Shown piece by piece: positions 12,335 to 20,223 of a stretch of 64,000 bases of DNA. How positions within the stretch are numbered: the first letter of the stretch is position 1; each line of letters begins with the position of its first letter. The translations under genes were made by a program, and so were the position numbers. This stretch comes from Streptomyces sp. ISL-96 (GTDB lineage Bacteria > Actinomycetota > Actinomycetes > Streptomycetales > Streptomycetaceae), in the NCBI RefSeq assembly GCF_018614035.1, contig NZ_JAGGPA010000075.1, positions 1 through 64,000 on the forward strand, in the 5' to 3' direction. The notes beneath the pieces are model-generated. The model saw nothing but the letters and a program-made list of their open reading frames with translations. It searched no databases and was not told where the DNA came from.

Positions 12335-12429
12335 TGCGAGGGGTACGGGCGCACCCGCACCCCCCGCACCGCCGCCGCCGGGCGTAAATCGGTTGTCCGG
12401 GGGTGCAGGGGCGCGGACCATGGCCGGTC

Positions 12430-13719
12430 GTGACCTCCAAGCTCGCCGCCGTACTGCCGGATCTCGCCCCCTGGCACTCCTCGCGCGACTTCCGCCTGCT
12501 CTTCGTCCAGGGGCTCGTCACCTACTTCGGCAGCTTCATGGCCATGGTGGCGATGCCGCTCCAGATCAAGGACCTCACCGACTCACCGCTCGCCGTCGGC
12601 GCGATGGGCGCCGTCGAGCTGGTGCCGCTGGTCGTGTTCGGGCTGTACGGCGGGGCGCTGGCCGACTCCGCGGACCGGCGCAAGGTCATCCTGCTCAGCG
12701 AGGCCGGGCTCGGCGTGCTGGCCGTCCTGCTGCTCGTCAATTCGCTGCTGCCGGAGCCGCTGCTCTGGCCGCTGTACGTCGTCGCCGCCGGAGTCTCCGC
12801 CCTCGCCGGGCTGCAGCGCCCCGCGCTGGACTCCCTCATGGCGCGCATCGTGCCGCACGACCAGCTCACCGCCGCCGCCGCGCTCAACTCCCTGAGGTGG
12901 CAGACCGGCGCGGTCGTCGGACCGGCCCTGGCGGGCCTGGTCGTCGCGTACGCCGGTCACCCCAGTGCGTACGCCGTCACAGTCGTCGGCTTCGCCGCCT
13001 CCGTGATCATGTGTACGCGGCTCGCGGCCGCACCGCCCTCCCCCGGCGCGCCCAAGCCCTCCCTGCGCGGCATCGCGGAAGGCGCGCGCTACGCGTGGAG
13101 CAGGCCCGTACTGCTCGGGACGTACGCCATCGACATGGCCGCGATGTTCTTCGCGTTCCCCAACGCGCTCTTCCCGTTCCTCGCGGACGACCTCGACGCC
13201 GAGTGGGCGCTCGGGCTGATGTACGCCGCCGGGTCCGTCGGGTCGGTCCTCGTGAGCCTGACCAGCGGCTGGGCCTCGCGCGTCAAGCGGCACGGGCAGC
13301 TGGTCGTGTACGGCGCGGCGGGCTGGGGGCTCGCGATCGCCGCCGCCGGGTGGTTCAGCAGTGTGTGGGCGGTGCTGGTGTGCCTGGTGTTCGCGGGCGC
13401 GGGCGACATGCTCAGCGGGCTCGGGCGGTCGACCATCTGGAACCAGACCGTCCCGGAGGAGCTGCGCGGCCGTCTCGCGGGCATCGAGGTGCTGTCGTAC
13501 AGCGTCGGCCCGCAGCTCGGTCAGGTGCGGGCCGGCGCCATGGCGGGCTGGTCCGGGACCCGGCCCGCCATCTGGAGCGGCGGCCTGGCCTGCCTCGCCT
13601 CCGTCGGTCTGCTCGCCGCGGCCCTGCCCAAGCTCATGACGTACGACGCCGATACGGACGCGGACGCCCAGCGTCGCCGGGCTCAGAAGGGCGAGAAGAA
13701 CGCCGAAGCGGTGGGGTGA
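12430..13719 (+). CDS. MFS transporter, EntS-like
   Basis: 429 residues with about twelve hydrophobic segments. The start WHSSRDFRLLFVQGLVTYFG and the ADSADRRKVILLSEAG loop resemble enterobactin-exporter-like MFS proteins, which export siderophores or hydrophobic compounds. Two GTG codons (12403 and 12430) could start it; neither has a strong ribosome binding site, and I prefer 12430 because the residues before it are unlike the family. The C-terminal tail is charged. Siderophore export is only an inference from the subfamily. Confidence 0.88.
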   Translation: MTSKLAAVLPDLAPWHSSRDFRLLFVQGLVTYFGSFMAMVAMPLQIKDLTDSPLAVGAMGAVELVPLVVFGLYGGALADSADRRKVILLSEAGLGVLAVLLLVNSLLPEPLLWPLYVVAAGVSALAGLQRPALDSLMARIVPHDQLTAAAALNSLRWQTGAVVGPALAGLVVAYAGHPSAYAVTVVGFAASVIMCTRLAAAPPSPGAPKPSLRGIAEGARYAWSRPVLLGTYAIDMAAMFFAFPNALFPFLADDLDAEWALGLMYAAGSVGSVLVSLTSGWASRVKRHGQLVVYGAAGWGLAIAAAGWFSSVWAVLVCLVFAGAGDMLSGLGRSTIWNQTVPEELRGRLAGIEVLSYSVGPQLGQVRAGAMAGWSGTRPAIWSGGLACLASVGLLAAALPKLMTYDADTDADAQRRRAQKGEKNAEAVG

Positions 13720-13734
13720 GGCGGGGATGCCTGC

Positions 13735-13971
13735 TCAGGCGTCTTCCTCCCCCGACCGCGCGCCGTTCTTGTCGTGCCACTTCGGGTCCGTCTCCCACTG
13801 AAGGTTGCGCTCGGCCGCGGTCTCCATCGCGCGCTGCGCCTCCTGACGCGTCGGGTAGGGACCGAAACGGTCCTTCGCCGGGCACTCCGGGCCCTCCTCG
13901 ACCTTCTTGTGCTCCAGGCAGTAGAACCATTCGCCCGGTTTTCCGACCGTGCGCTTCTTGAACAGGGCCAT
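13735..13971 (-). CDS. Small conserved protein, SPOR-like motif
   Basis: 78 residues from ATG 13971, with AGGAG seven bases upstream. It begins MALFKKRTVGKPGEWFYCLE, carries two Cys (CLEHKK and PECPAKDRFGPY), and then YPTRQEAQRAMETAAERN, which looks like a SPOR-type helix. It ends with a charged tail. The protein seems soluble. Function unknown, but the ribosome binding site and the hydrophilic composition support a real gene. It is divergent from map. Confidence 0.8.
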   Translation of the reverse strand: MALFKKRTVGKPGEWFYCLEHKKVEEGPECPAKDRFGPYPTRQEAQRAMETAAERNLQWETDPKWHDKNGARSGEEDA

Positions 13972-14028
13972 CGTCGGCTCCTTCCTCTGCCGCCATGTTG
14001 CCCGATCCCGCTGGATACACTCGCTTGC

Positions 14029-14886
14029 ATGTCTGGCCAGTCGCTGCTCGTACCAGGGGAGCTCTCTCCCGCCCGTTCCGTTCCCGGCAATATCCGGCGT
14101 CCCGAGTACGTCGGGAAGCCGGCGCCCACGCCGTACACCGGCCCGGAGATCCAGGATTCCGACACCATCGAGCGGATGCGCATCGCGGGCCGCATCGCCG
14201 CGCAGGCGATGGAGGAGGCCGCCAAGCACATCTCGCCCGGTGTGACCACGGACGAGCTGGACCGGGTCGCCCACGACTTCATGATCGACCACGGTGCGTA
14301 CCCGTCGACGCTCGGATACCGCGGTTATCCGAAGTCGCTGTGCAGTTCCGTCAACGAGGTCATCTGTCACGGCATCCCGGACTCCACGGTCCTGCGGGAC
14401 GGCGACATCGTGAACCTCGACGTCACGGCGTACATCAACGGTGTCCACGGCGACAACAACGCGACGTACCTGTGCGGTGACGTCGACGAGGAGTCGCGGC
14501 TGCTCGTCGAGCGCACCCGCGAGTCGCTCGCCCGCGCCATCAAGGCGGTCAGGCCGGGGCGCCAGATCAACGTCATCGGGCGGGTCATCGAGTCGTACGC
14601 CAAGCGCTTCGGTTATGGAGTGGTGCGGGACTTCACCGGGCACGGCATCAACTCGTCGTTCCACTCCGGGCTGATCATTCCGCACTACGACAGCCCGCAC
14701 GCGACGACCGTGATGCGGCCCGGCATGACCTTCACCATCGAGCCGATGCTCACGCTCGGTACGCACGAGTACGACATGTGGGACGACGGCTGGACGGTCG
14801 TGACCAAGGACCGCAGGCGTACGGCGCAGTTCGAGCACACGCTCGTGGTGACGGAGACGGGCGCGGAAATTCTCACGCTGCCGTAA
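14029..14886 (+). CDS. map: Methionine aminopeptidase, type I
   Basis: 285-residue dinuclear metalloprotease that removes the initiator Met from nascent proteins. The ligands are visible: Asp in NLDVTAYINGVHGD and Asp in GDNNATY, His in GHGINSSFHSG, Glu in TIEPML and Glu in QFEHTLVV. The N-terminal extension (about 45 residues, ending PTPYTGPEIQD) is usual in actinobacterial copies and may bind the ribosome through a PxxPxP-like segment. No good ribosome binding site precedes ATG 14029; a TACACT motif ends eight bases upstream, so a short-leader or leaderless message is possible. Confidence 0.95.
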   Translation: MSGQSLLVPGELSPARSVPGNIRRPEYVGKPAPTPYTGPEIQDSDTIERMRIAGRIAAQAMEEAAKHISPGVTTDELDRVAHDFMIDHGAYPSTLGYRGYPKSLCSSVNEVICHGIPDSTVLRDGDIVNLDVTAYINGVHGDNNATYLCGDVDEESRLLVERTRESLARAIKAVRPGRQINVIGRVIESYAKRFGYGVVRDFTGHGINSSFHSGLIIPHYDSPHATTVMRPGMTFTIEPMLTLGTHEYDMWDDGWTVVTKDRRRTAQFEHTLVVTETGAEILTLP

Positions 14887-14935
14887 CGGGATGGTCGGCG
14901 TAGCGTTTTACCGACAGGTCGTCGGGAACTGATTG

Positions 14936-14949
14936 ACTTAGGCCTAAGT
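14936..14949. promoter_or_regulatory. Iron-box-like palindrome upstream of heme oxygenase
   Basis: ACTTAGGCCTAAGT is a perfect 14-bp palindrome 84 bases upstream of the heme oxygenase start. Its TTAGGC/GCCTAA core matches the centre of the DtxR/IdeR/DmdR consensus (TTAGGTTAGGCTAACCTAA). Heme oxygenases are classic DtxR-family targets, so iron repression is likely. Binding itself is inferred. Confidence 0.65.
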
Positions 14950-15033
14950 AGGAAGATCGGCGGTGGCGGCTGCGCGTCTGCCGTCACCGCAGGCTCTTCC
15001 CTTTCCCGCACCCTCGGTCCCCGGAGGCCCGCC

Positions 15034-15705
15034 TTGGACGCAACCGCCACAGCCGCCGATACGCCGTTCTCGACACTCATCCGTGTCGCCTCGCACGAAC
15101 AGCACACCGAGGCGGAGACCTCCACCTTCATGAGCGACCTGCTCGGCGGGAAGCTGTCGGTGGACGCGTACGCGCGCTACACGGAGCAGCTGTGGTTCGT
15201 GTACCGGGCGCTGGAGGACGCGGCCGATTCACTCGCGGACGACCCGGTCGCCGGCCCGTTCATCCAGCCCGAGCTGATGCGCACGGCCGAACTGGAGCGC
15301 GACCTGGCGCACCTGCGGGGTGAGAGCTGGCGCGATGGCGTACGGCCGCTGCCCGCCACGGCGGCGTACGCCGATCGCGTCGCCGAATGCGCGCGCGACT
15401 GGCCGGCCGGGTACGTGGCGCACCACTACACGCGCTATCTCGGTGACCTGTCGGGCGGCCAGATCATCCGCGACAAGGCGGAGAAGACGTGGGGCTTCGC
15501 GCGCAAGGGCGACGGTGTGCGCTTCTACGTCTTCGAGGCCATCTCGAACCCGGCCGCTTTCAAGCGGGGGTACCGGGAGCTGCTGGACCAGGTGAACGCG
15601 GACGACCTGGAGAAGCAGCGCATCATCGACGAGTGCAAGCGCGCCTTCGACTTCAACGGGGCGGTCTTCCGCGAGCTGGGCGGCGAGTTCCCGCTCAGCG
15701 CCTAG
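15034..15705 (+). CDS. Heme oxygenase (biliverdin-producing)
   Basis: 223-residue cytoplasmic enzyme that opens heme to biliverdin, CO and Fe2+. His24 in HTEAETSTFM aligns with the proximal heme ligand of corynebacterial HmuO. YLGDLSGGQII is the distal helix, with the flexible Gly pair over the heme. Start: TTG 15034 lies six bases after GGAGG. It stands alone behind a DtxR/IdeR-like palindrome, which points to iron acquisition from heme under iron limitation. Its stop lies three bases before the convergent PhzF gene's stop. Confidence 0.94.
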   Translation: MDATATAADTPFSTLIRVASHEQHTEAETSTFMSDLLGGKLSVDAYARYTEQLWFVYRALEDAADSLADDPVAGPFIQPELMRTAELERDLAHLRGESWRDGVRPLPATAAYADRVAECARDWPAGYVAHHYTRYLGDLSGGQIIRDKAEKTWGFARKGDGVRFYVFEAISNPAAFKRGYRELLDQVNADDLEKQRIIDECKRAFDFNGAVFRELGGEFPLSA

Positions 15706-15708
15706 CGC

Positions 15709-16374
15709 CTAGCGCTGGGGCGCGTGCGGGGCGAAGCGGACGCGGCCGCCGATCTCGATCGTGTCGTCGTCCGGCCCCGGCGCCGTCAGGATCTGCGAGC
15801 CGCGGCCCTGCGTGATGTTCAGGGCGCGGCCCAGTTCGGCCGTGAGCAGCAGCGCGGCGGCGCCGGTCGCCTCGTCCTCCGTAATGCCGTCGTCGCGGCG
15901 CGGGAACGCGCGGGCGCGGACCCGGCCCGCGGCCTCGTCCTCCCAGGCCCAGGCGTACAGCCACCCCTCGCCCGGCGGGGGCGCGGGCAGTGCGTCGACC
16001 TCGGCGGCGGACGCGTACCGCTGGAGGCGGCGCGGCGGGGCCCACTCGGCGCGCGCCGTGATCCAGGTGAACTCGCCGTCGTGGCGGGCCCACACCTCCC
16101 CCGCGGGCGGGTTGAGGACTTCCAGGTCGAGCAGCCAGGCGGTGCCGACGAGGGGATGCCCGGCGAAGGGCAGGCGCAGACCGGGCGTGTAGATGTCGAC
16201 GATGCCGCGCTCGGGGTCGTCGACGAACACGGTCTCGCTGAAGCCGAGTTCGGCGGCGAGTGCCTGCCGCGACGCCTCGTCGGGGTACGCGCGTCCGTCG
16301 CGTACGACGCCGAGGGCGTTGCCGTGGTGGCCGTCGGGGCCACTGAAGACGCGGAGTACGTCGAGTTCGTTCAT
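15709..16374 (-). CDS. PhzF family protein (isomerase/epimerase-like)
   Basis: 221 residues from ATG 16374, shorter than a usual PhzF (about 280-300). The diaminopimelate-epimerase-like fold is indicated by LRVFSGPDGHHGNALGVV at the N-terminus, GFSETVFV (with the catalytic Glu), LPFAGHPLVGTAWLL, and the C-terminal DEATGAAALLL. PhzF proteins act on phenazine precursors, but most genomic copies have no known substrate. The shortness comes from the middle of the protein. A second, full-length PhzF gene lies at 29829. Confidence 0.86.
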   Translation of the reverse strand: MNELDVLRVFSGPDGHHGNALGVVRDGRAYPDEASRQALAAELGFSETVFVDDPERGIVDIYTPGLRLPFAGHPLVGTAWLLDLEVLNPPAGEVWARHDGEFTWITARAEWAPPRRLQRYASAAEVDALPAPPPGEGWLYAWAWEDEAAGRVRARAFPRRDDGITEDEATGAAALLLTAELGRALNITQGRGSQILTAPGPDDDTIEIGGRVRFAPHAPQR

Positions 16375-16498
16375 CCCGGAATTGAAGCACTGGCTCAGGT
16401 CACGGTGTGGCCGCTGTACCTGATCCCCGCGCTCGCGCTTTTCCTGTCCCCGGTAGGGTTCCGGAAGTCGGTGGGGACGAAGACACAGAAGGCAGCGC

Positions 16499-17497
16499 AT
16501 GAGCAGGCTGGGCAGGCGGAGCACGCTGAGGCGGCTGGGAACGAGTCTCGCGACAGCGACGGCGATGTCGATGACGGCGAGTGGCTGCGTGACCGTGCAC
16601 GGCGAGCTGGAAGTCGTACGGTCGGCGACGAAGTCCGAGGCCGCACAGGCCCTGAAGGACTTCACGGCGGCGTACAACAAGGCGGACAAGGCGTACGATC
16701 CGGCCCTCGACGCGGGCCGGGTCACCGGCCCGCTCGGCGCGATCAACCAGGCCGGGCTCAGGGCGCGCCAGGTGCAGAGCCCGGAGGGGAATCCGCGCCA
16801 CGTGCCGCTGGAGCTGACGGACGCGAAGTACGCCATCCCCAAGAAGCAGGGCTGGCCCCGGTGGTTCGTCGCGGACACCGACAGCAACCGCGACCAGGAC
16901 AGCGGCCGGCTCGACACGCGCTGGCTGCTGGTGTTCGTACGCGGCAGCGCCGACCAGCTGTGGGAGGTCTCGCACCTGGCGGTGCTGACGCCCAATCAGG
17001 TCCCGGACTTCAAGAAGGACAAGGACGGCTGGGCCGAGCCGGTCAGGCCGGACGCGCCCGACCTCGCGGTGCCGCCGAAGGATCTGAGCGAGCAGTACGC
17101 GTCGTACATGCAAAACGGTGAGCCCGAGAACTTCGCGCCGGGGCCGCACACTTCCGCCGTACGCCAGGCGCGCCAGAAGTCGGCGCGGCAGGTCGGGCGC
17201 ACGGTCCAGTACCTCGATCAGCGGCTGGACACGGGGGCGTTCGCGCCGCTGGGGCTGGTCACGGCGGACGGCGGGGCGACGGTGTTCTTCGCGACCCGCC
17301 AGTTCGAGCAGCAGACCGTGGCGCAGGGGGTCCGGCTGGATGTCAACGCCGACGTACGGGCGCTGATGACCGGCACCGCGAAGACCAGGCTCACCAAGGA
17401 GCGGGTCTCCAGCCAGGTCGTGCAGGTGCCGGTGAAGGGCAAGCAGGTGACGGTGCTGGCCCGGATTCAGGGGCTTACGGCCGCCAAGGGGTCGTAA
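16499..17497 (+). CDS. Secreted lipoprotein, function unknown
   Basis: 332 residues from ATG 16499. A basic N-terminus and hydrophobic stretch end in a lipobox (TASGC, Cys about 30), so it is probably anchored to the outer face of the membrane. The mature part has alternating short beta-like segments (WLLVFVRGSADQLWEV) and a basic C-terminal half ending in VKGKQVTVLARIQGL. It resembles actinobacterial lipoproteins of unassigned DUF type. It is followed by a convergent primase-like gene. Confidence 0.82.
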   Translation: MSRLGRRSTLRRLGTSLATATAMSMTASGCVTVHGELEVVRSATKSEAAQALKDFTAAYNKADKAYDPALDAGRVTGPLGAINQAGLRARQVQSPEGNPRHVPLELTDAKYAIPKKQGWPRWFVADTDSNRDQDSGRLDTRWLLVFVRGSADQLWEVSHLAVLTPNQVPDFKKDKDGWAEPVRPDAPDLAVPPKDLSEQYASYMQNGEPENFAPGPHTSAVRQARQKSARQVGRTVQYLDQRLDTGAFAPLGLVTADGGATVFFATRQFEQQTVAQGVRLDVNADVRALMTGTAKTRLTKERVSSQVVQVPVKGKQVTVLARIQGLTAAKGS

Positions 17498-17519
17498 GCC
17501 GGTCTTCTGGTACGTCGGC

Positions 17520-18293
17520 TCAGCGGCCCAGGGGCCAGGCCACCGCGTGGTGGTCGTCCGGGTCGTCCTCGCCGACGTACCGCGCGCAGGCGTCGGTCAG
17601 CGTCTCCAGGAGGGTCAGCGGGTCGGGCAGTGGGTATTCGAGGCCGCGGACCCAGCTGACCTCGTGCTCACCGGGGAGTTTCGCCGGCGGTACGAGGACG
17701 TAGCTGCCCCGGCAGTGCCAGCGCAGCCCCGGATGCTCGTCCATGGTCTCGGGGTGGCAGTCCAGCTCGCAGGGCCACCACTCGTCCTCGTCGTCCGGGG
17801 TGCCGCGGGTGGCGGTGAAGAACAGCAGGCGCGCGTCGTCGCCGTTGCTGGCACCGAACTCGGCCACCGGGCCGACGTCGACTCCGGCTTCGAGCAGCCG
17901 CTCAAGGGCACTGCGGCCCACTTCGAGCGGTACGTCGAGTACGTCGTGGACCATGCCGGTGGCGGTGATGAAGTTGGCCTTCGGCTGACCCTGGGCCCAG
18001 CGTTTGATCTGCGCCGGGTCGGTGGTCGACTGGGTCTGCCAGGCGAACGAGACGGGGTGCCTGGCGGGGGTGGGACAGCCGACCCGTTCGCACGAACATC
18101 GGTATCCCGCGGGGTACGCGGCGGGGGCGAGCGGCAGCCCCGCGGCGGCGGCGGCCAGGAGGAGAGCCTCGCGGCCCTCGGCCAGTTCGTCCGCGTCGGA
18201 GGCCTTCGGGCGGCGGCGCAACCACTGGGGCAGTCGGCTTTCCACTGTCTGCCTGCTCTCTGTGCCGCGATAGCGGCCGAAATCGGCGCCCAT
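17520..18293 (-). CDS. Prim-pol-like protein with altered acidic motif
   Basis: 257 residues. The first half follows the AEP primase/polymerase pattern of actinobacterial bifunctional DNA primases: LPLAPAAYPAGYRCSCERVGCPTPARHP, then FAWQTQSTTDPAQIKRWA and NFITATG. Where active AEP enzymes carry two acidic residues (DxD), this one reads VLDVPLE, with only one Asp in place, so polymerase activity is doubtful. WHCRGSYVLVPPAKLPG near the C-terminus corresponds to the later conserved block. No helicase domain and no mobile-element genes accompany it. It may be a regulatory or inactive descendant. Confidence 0.8.
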   Translation of the reverse strand: MGADFGRYRGTESRQTVESRLPQWLRRRPKASDADELAEGREALLLAAAAAGLPLAPAAYPAGYRCSCERVGCPTPARHPVSFAWQTQSTTDPAQIKRWAQGQPKANFITATGMVHDVLDVPLEVGRSALERLLEAGVDVGPVAEFGASNGDDARLLFFTATRGTPDDEDEWWPCELDCHPETMDEHPGLRWHCRGSYVLVPPAKLPGEHEVSWVRGLEYPLPDPLTLLETLTDACARYVGEDDPDDHHAVAWPLGR

Positions 18294-18478
18294 TCAACCC
18301 CTCACCTCAGCGTTGTGCTGTCCATGCTGCCACCATCCTGCGCCCGGGGTGGCCGCAGTCCCCATCCGGGGTACGTGGGCCGATACCACAGAGGTGGCGT
18401 GATTGGCGCCTTTGCCCCGATAAGTGGCGTCGGGGTGAACGTACGGCGAACTCCGTGAGCGAACTCACCTCAGCCACC

Positions 18479-19102
18479 TCAGCGCGGCGTGAGGCCGCCC
18501 AGTGCGTAGTCGACGACGGCGTCCGCGTACTCGTGCGTGAGGGGGAGCGTGCGCAGCAGCCAGCGGTGGGCGAGCGGGGCGACGAGGAGTTCGAGGGCGA
18601 TGCGCGGGTCGATTCCGGCTCGTACGTCGCCGGCTTCCTGCGCGGCGCGCAGTCGCTTCACGTACAGCTGGAGCTGCGGTTCGAGCAGCTTCTCGACAAA
18701 CTCGGCGCCCACCTTCGGGTCGACGACGCCTGCGGCGGCGAGGGCGCGGGAGGGGACTTCGTATTTCGGATCGACGAGTTCGTCGACGGTGGCCCGCAGG
18801 ACGGTCCTGAGGTCGGCCGCGAGGTCGCCGGTGTCCGGGATCTCGTACTCGCTCCCGTCGGCTCCCGCCGCTTCCGCCGCCTGTTCGCCGAGGTCGACGA
18901 AGGCTTCGAGCAGGACGGCGGCCTTCGACGGCCACCAGCGGTAGATGGTCTGCTTGCCCACGCCGGCGCGGGCGGCGATGCCCTCGATCGTCGTCTTGGT
19001 GTAGCCCACCTCGCCGACGAGGGAGAGGGCCGCGTCGTAGATGGCGCGGCGGGAGCGCTCGCTGCGGCGCGTGGAGTCGGGGGTTTTGGGGGTCTCAGCC
19101 AT
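18479..19102 (-). CDS. TetR/AcrR family transcriptional regulator
   Basis: 207 residues. The N-terminal helix-turn-helix is clear: AIYDAALSLVGEVGYTKTTI, then GIAARAGVGKQTIYRWWPSK. The C-terminal ligand-binding domain is helical, with an acidic patch near the middle. It is divergent from the DDAH-like gene. A long dyad (19111-19149) sits nine bases upstream of its own start, as expected for an autorepressor. The ligand is unknown; the DDAH-like gene is the only obvious other target. Confidence 0.93.
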   Translation of the reverse strand: MAETPKTPDSTRRSERSRRAIYDAALSLVGEVGYTKTTIEGIAARAGVGKQTIYRWWPSKAAVLLEAFVDLGEQAAEAAGADGSEYEIPDTGDLAADLRTVLRATVDELVDPKYEVPSRALAAAGVVDPKVGAEFVEKLLEPQLQLYVKRLRAAQEAGDVRAGIDPRIALELLVAPLAHRWLLRTLPLTHEYADAVVDYALGGLTPR

Positions 19103-19110
19103 GAGGTCAA

Positions 19111-19149
19111 ACTACCAGTGAGGCGAGACGCGACGTCTCGCCGGGTAGT
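19111..19149. promoter_or_regulatory. Nested dyad, likely TetR operator
   Basis: GGCGAGAC-N5-GTCTCGCC (19122-19142) is a perfect 8-bp inverted repeat. It is flanked by a second pair of arms, ACTACC (19111-19116) and GGTAGT (19144-19149). It lies between the TetR start at 19102 and the DDAH-like gene. Symmetry and position fit an operator for the adjacent TetR protein. Confidence 0.65.
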
Positions 19150-19293
19150 GGGTGAACGCGGGTTGACCACTCGGGAACCACCCGATCGGTTCACTGCGCG
19201 ACGGCTCCGTACGGCGGACCATGGCTGCACACGTACACACACACTTACACGCACACACCCGTGCCCCATGCCGCCGCTCGTGAGGAGCCCTCA

Positions 19294-20121
19294 TTGCCTC
19301 GTGACGCCTCACCCCGCCGCTACCTGATGTGCCCCCCGGAGCACTTCAGGGTGACGTACTCCATCAATCCCTGGATGGACCCCGGAAAGCCGGTCGACCT
19401 GCCGCTCGCCCTCACTCAGTGGGAGGACCTGCGCGACCGCTACCGGAGCCTCGGCCACACCGTCGAACTCCTCACGCCCAGGCCGGGGCTGCCCGACATG
19501 GTGTACGCCGCCAACGGCGCCACCGTCATCGACGGGCGGGTGCTCGGCGCCCGGTTCGCGTACGCGGAGCGGGCGCGGGAGGCCGAGGCGCACCTGGAGT
19601 GGTTCCGCGCCCACGGCTTCACCGAGATCGGGGAGCCCGCGCACATCAACGAGGGCGAGGGCGACTTCGCCGTCACCTCGTCGTGGATCCTCGCCGGGCG
19701 CGGCTTCCGCTCCAGCCCCCTCGCGCACGACGAGGCGCAGGAGTTCTTCGGCCGGCCGGTCATCGGCCTGGACCTCGTCGACCCGCGCTACTACCACCTG
19801 GACACGGCGCTGGCCGTCCTGGACGACCGTACGGACGAGGTCATGTACTACCCGGGCGCCTTCTCCCCCGGCAGCCGGGCCGTCCTGGCCCGGCTCTTCC
19901 CGGACGCGGTCATCGCGGAGGAGGCGGACGCGGCGGCGCTCGGGCTCAACGCGGTGAGCGACGGGCGGCATGTACTGCTGCCGCAGACGGCGCTGGGGCT
20001 GTTCGAACCGCTGCGGGCGCGGGGGTTCGAGCCGGTCGGGATGGACCTCGGGGAGCTGCTCAAGGGCGGCGGCAGCGTGAAGTGCTGTACGCAGGAGCTG
20101 CGCGGGGAGCCGGGGAGCTGA
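19294..20121 (+). CDS. Dimethylarginine dimethylaminohydrolase-like (amidinotransferase fold)
   Basis: 276 residues from TTG 19294, six bases after GAGGAG. The pentein fold is indicated by FRVTYSINPWM at the start, GEGDF, YYHLDTAL (catalytic His), and a C-terminal KCCTQEL carrying the nucleophilic Cys. Family members hydrolyse methylated arginines to citrulline and methylamines, or are related arginine-modifying enzymes. Divergent from a TetR gene that probably controls it. The upstream 40 bases are an unusual AC-rich stretch of CACA repeats (19219-19260). Confidence 0.88.
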   Translation: MPRDASPRRYLMCPPEHFRVTYSINPWMDPGKPVDLPLALTQWEDLRDRYRSLGHTVELLTPRPGLPDMVYAANGATVIDGRVLGARFAYAERAREAEAHLEWFRAHGFTEIGEPAHINEGEGDFAVTSSWILAGRGFRSSPLAHDEAQEFFGRPVIGLDLVDPRYYHLDTALAVLDDRTDEVMYYPGAFSPGSRAVLARLFPDAVIAEEADAAALGLNAVSDGRHVLLPQTALGLFEPLRARGFEPVGMDLGELLKGGGSVKCCTQELRGEPGS

Positions 20122-20223
20122 CCGGGGCGCCGCGCGGCGTTGCCCCGCGTCCGGCTCCCGCAGGCCGAGCGGCCTGCGGGAGCCGGGGCCGGTACTCACG
20201 GGCAAATCGAGTTCGAGCCACTG

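Noticed and set aside
14016..14030. TACACT before map as a -10 box for a leaderless message
   Set aside because: No matching -35 at a normal distance; mentioned in the map entry but not listed as a promoter.
18479..19102. The TetR protein as the KstR-like regulator of the lipid locus
   Set aside because: Its own adjacent dyad (GGCGAGAC type) differs from TnnAACnnGTTnnA, and it lies 25 kb away.
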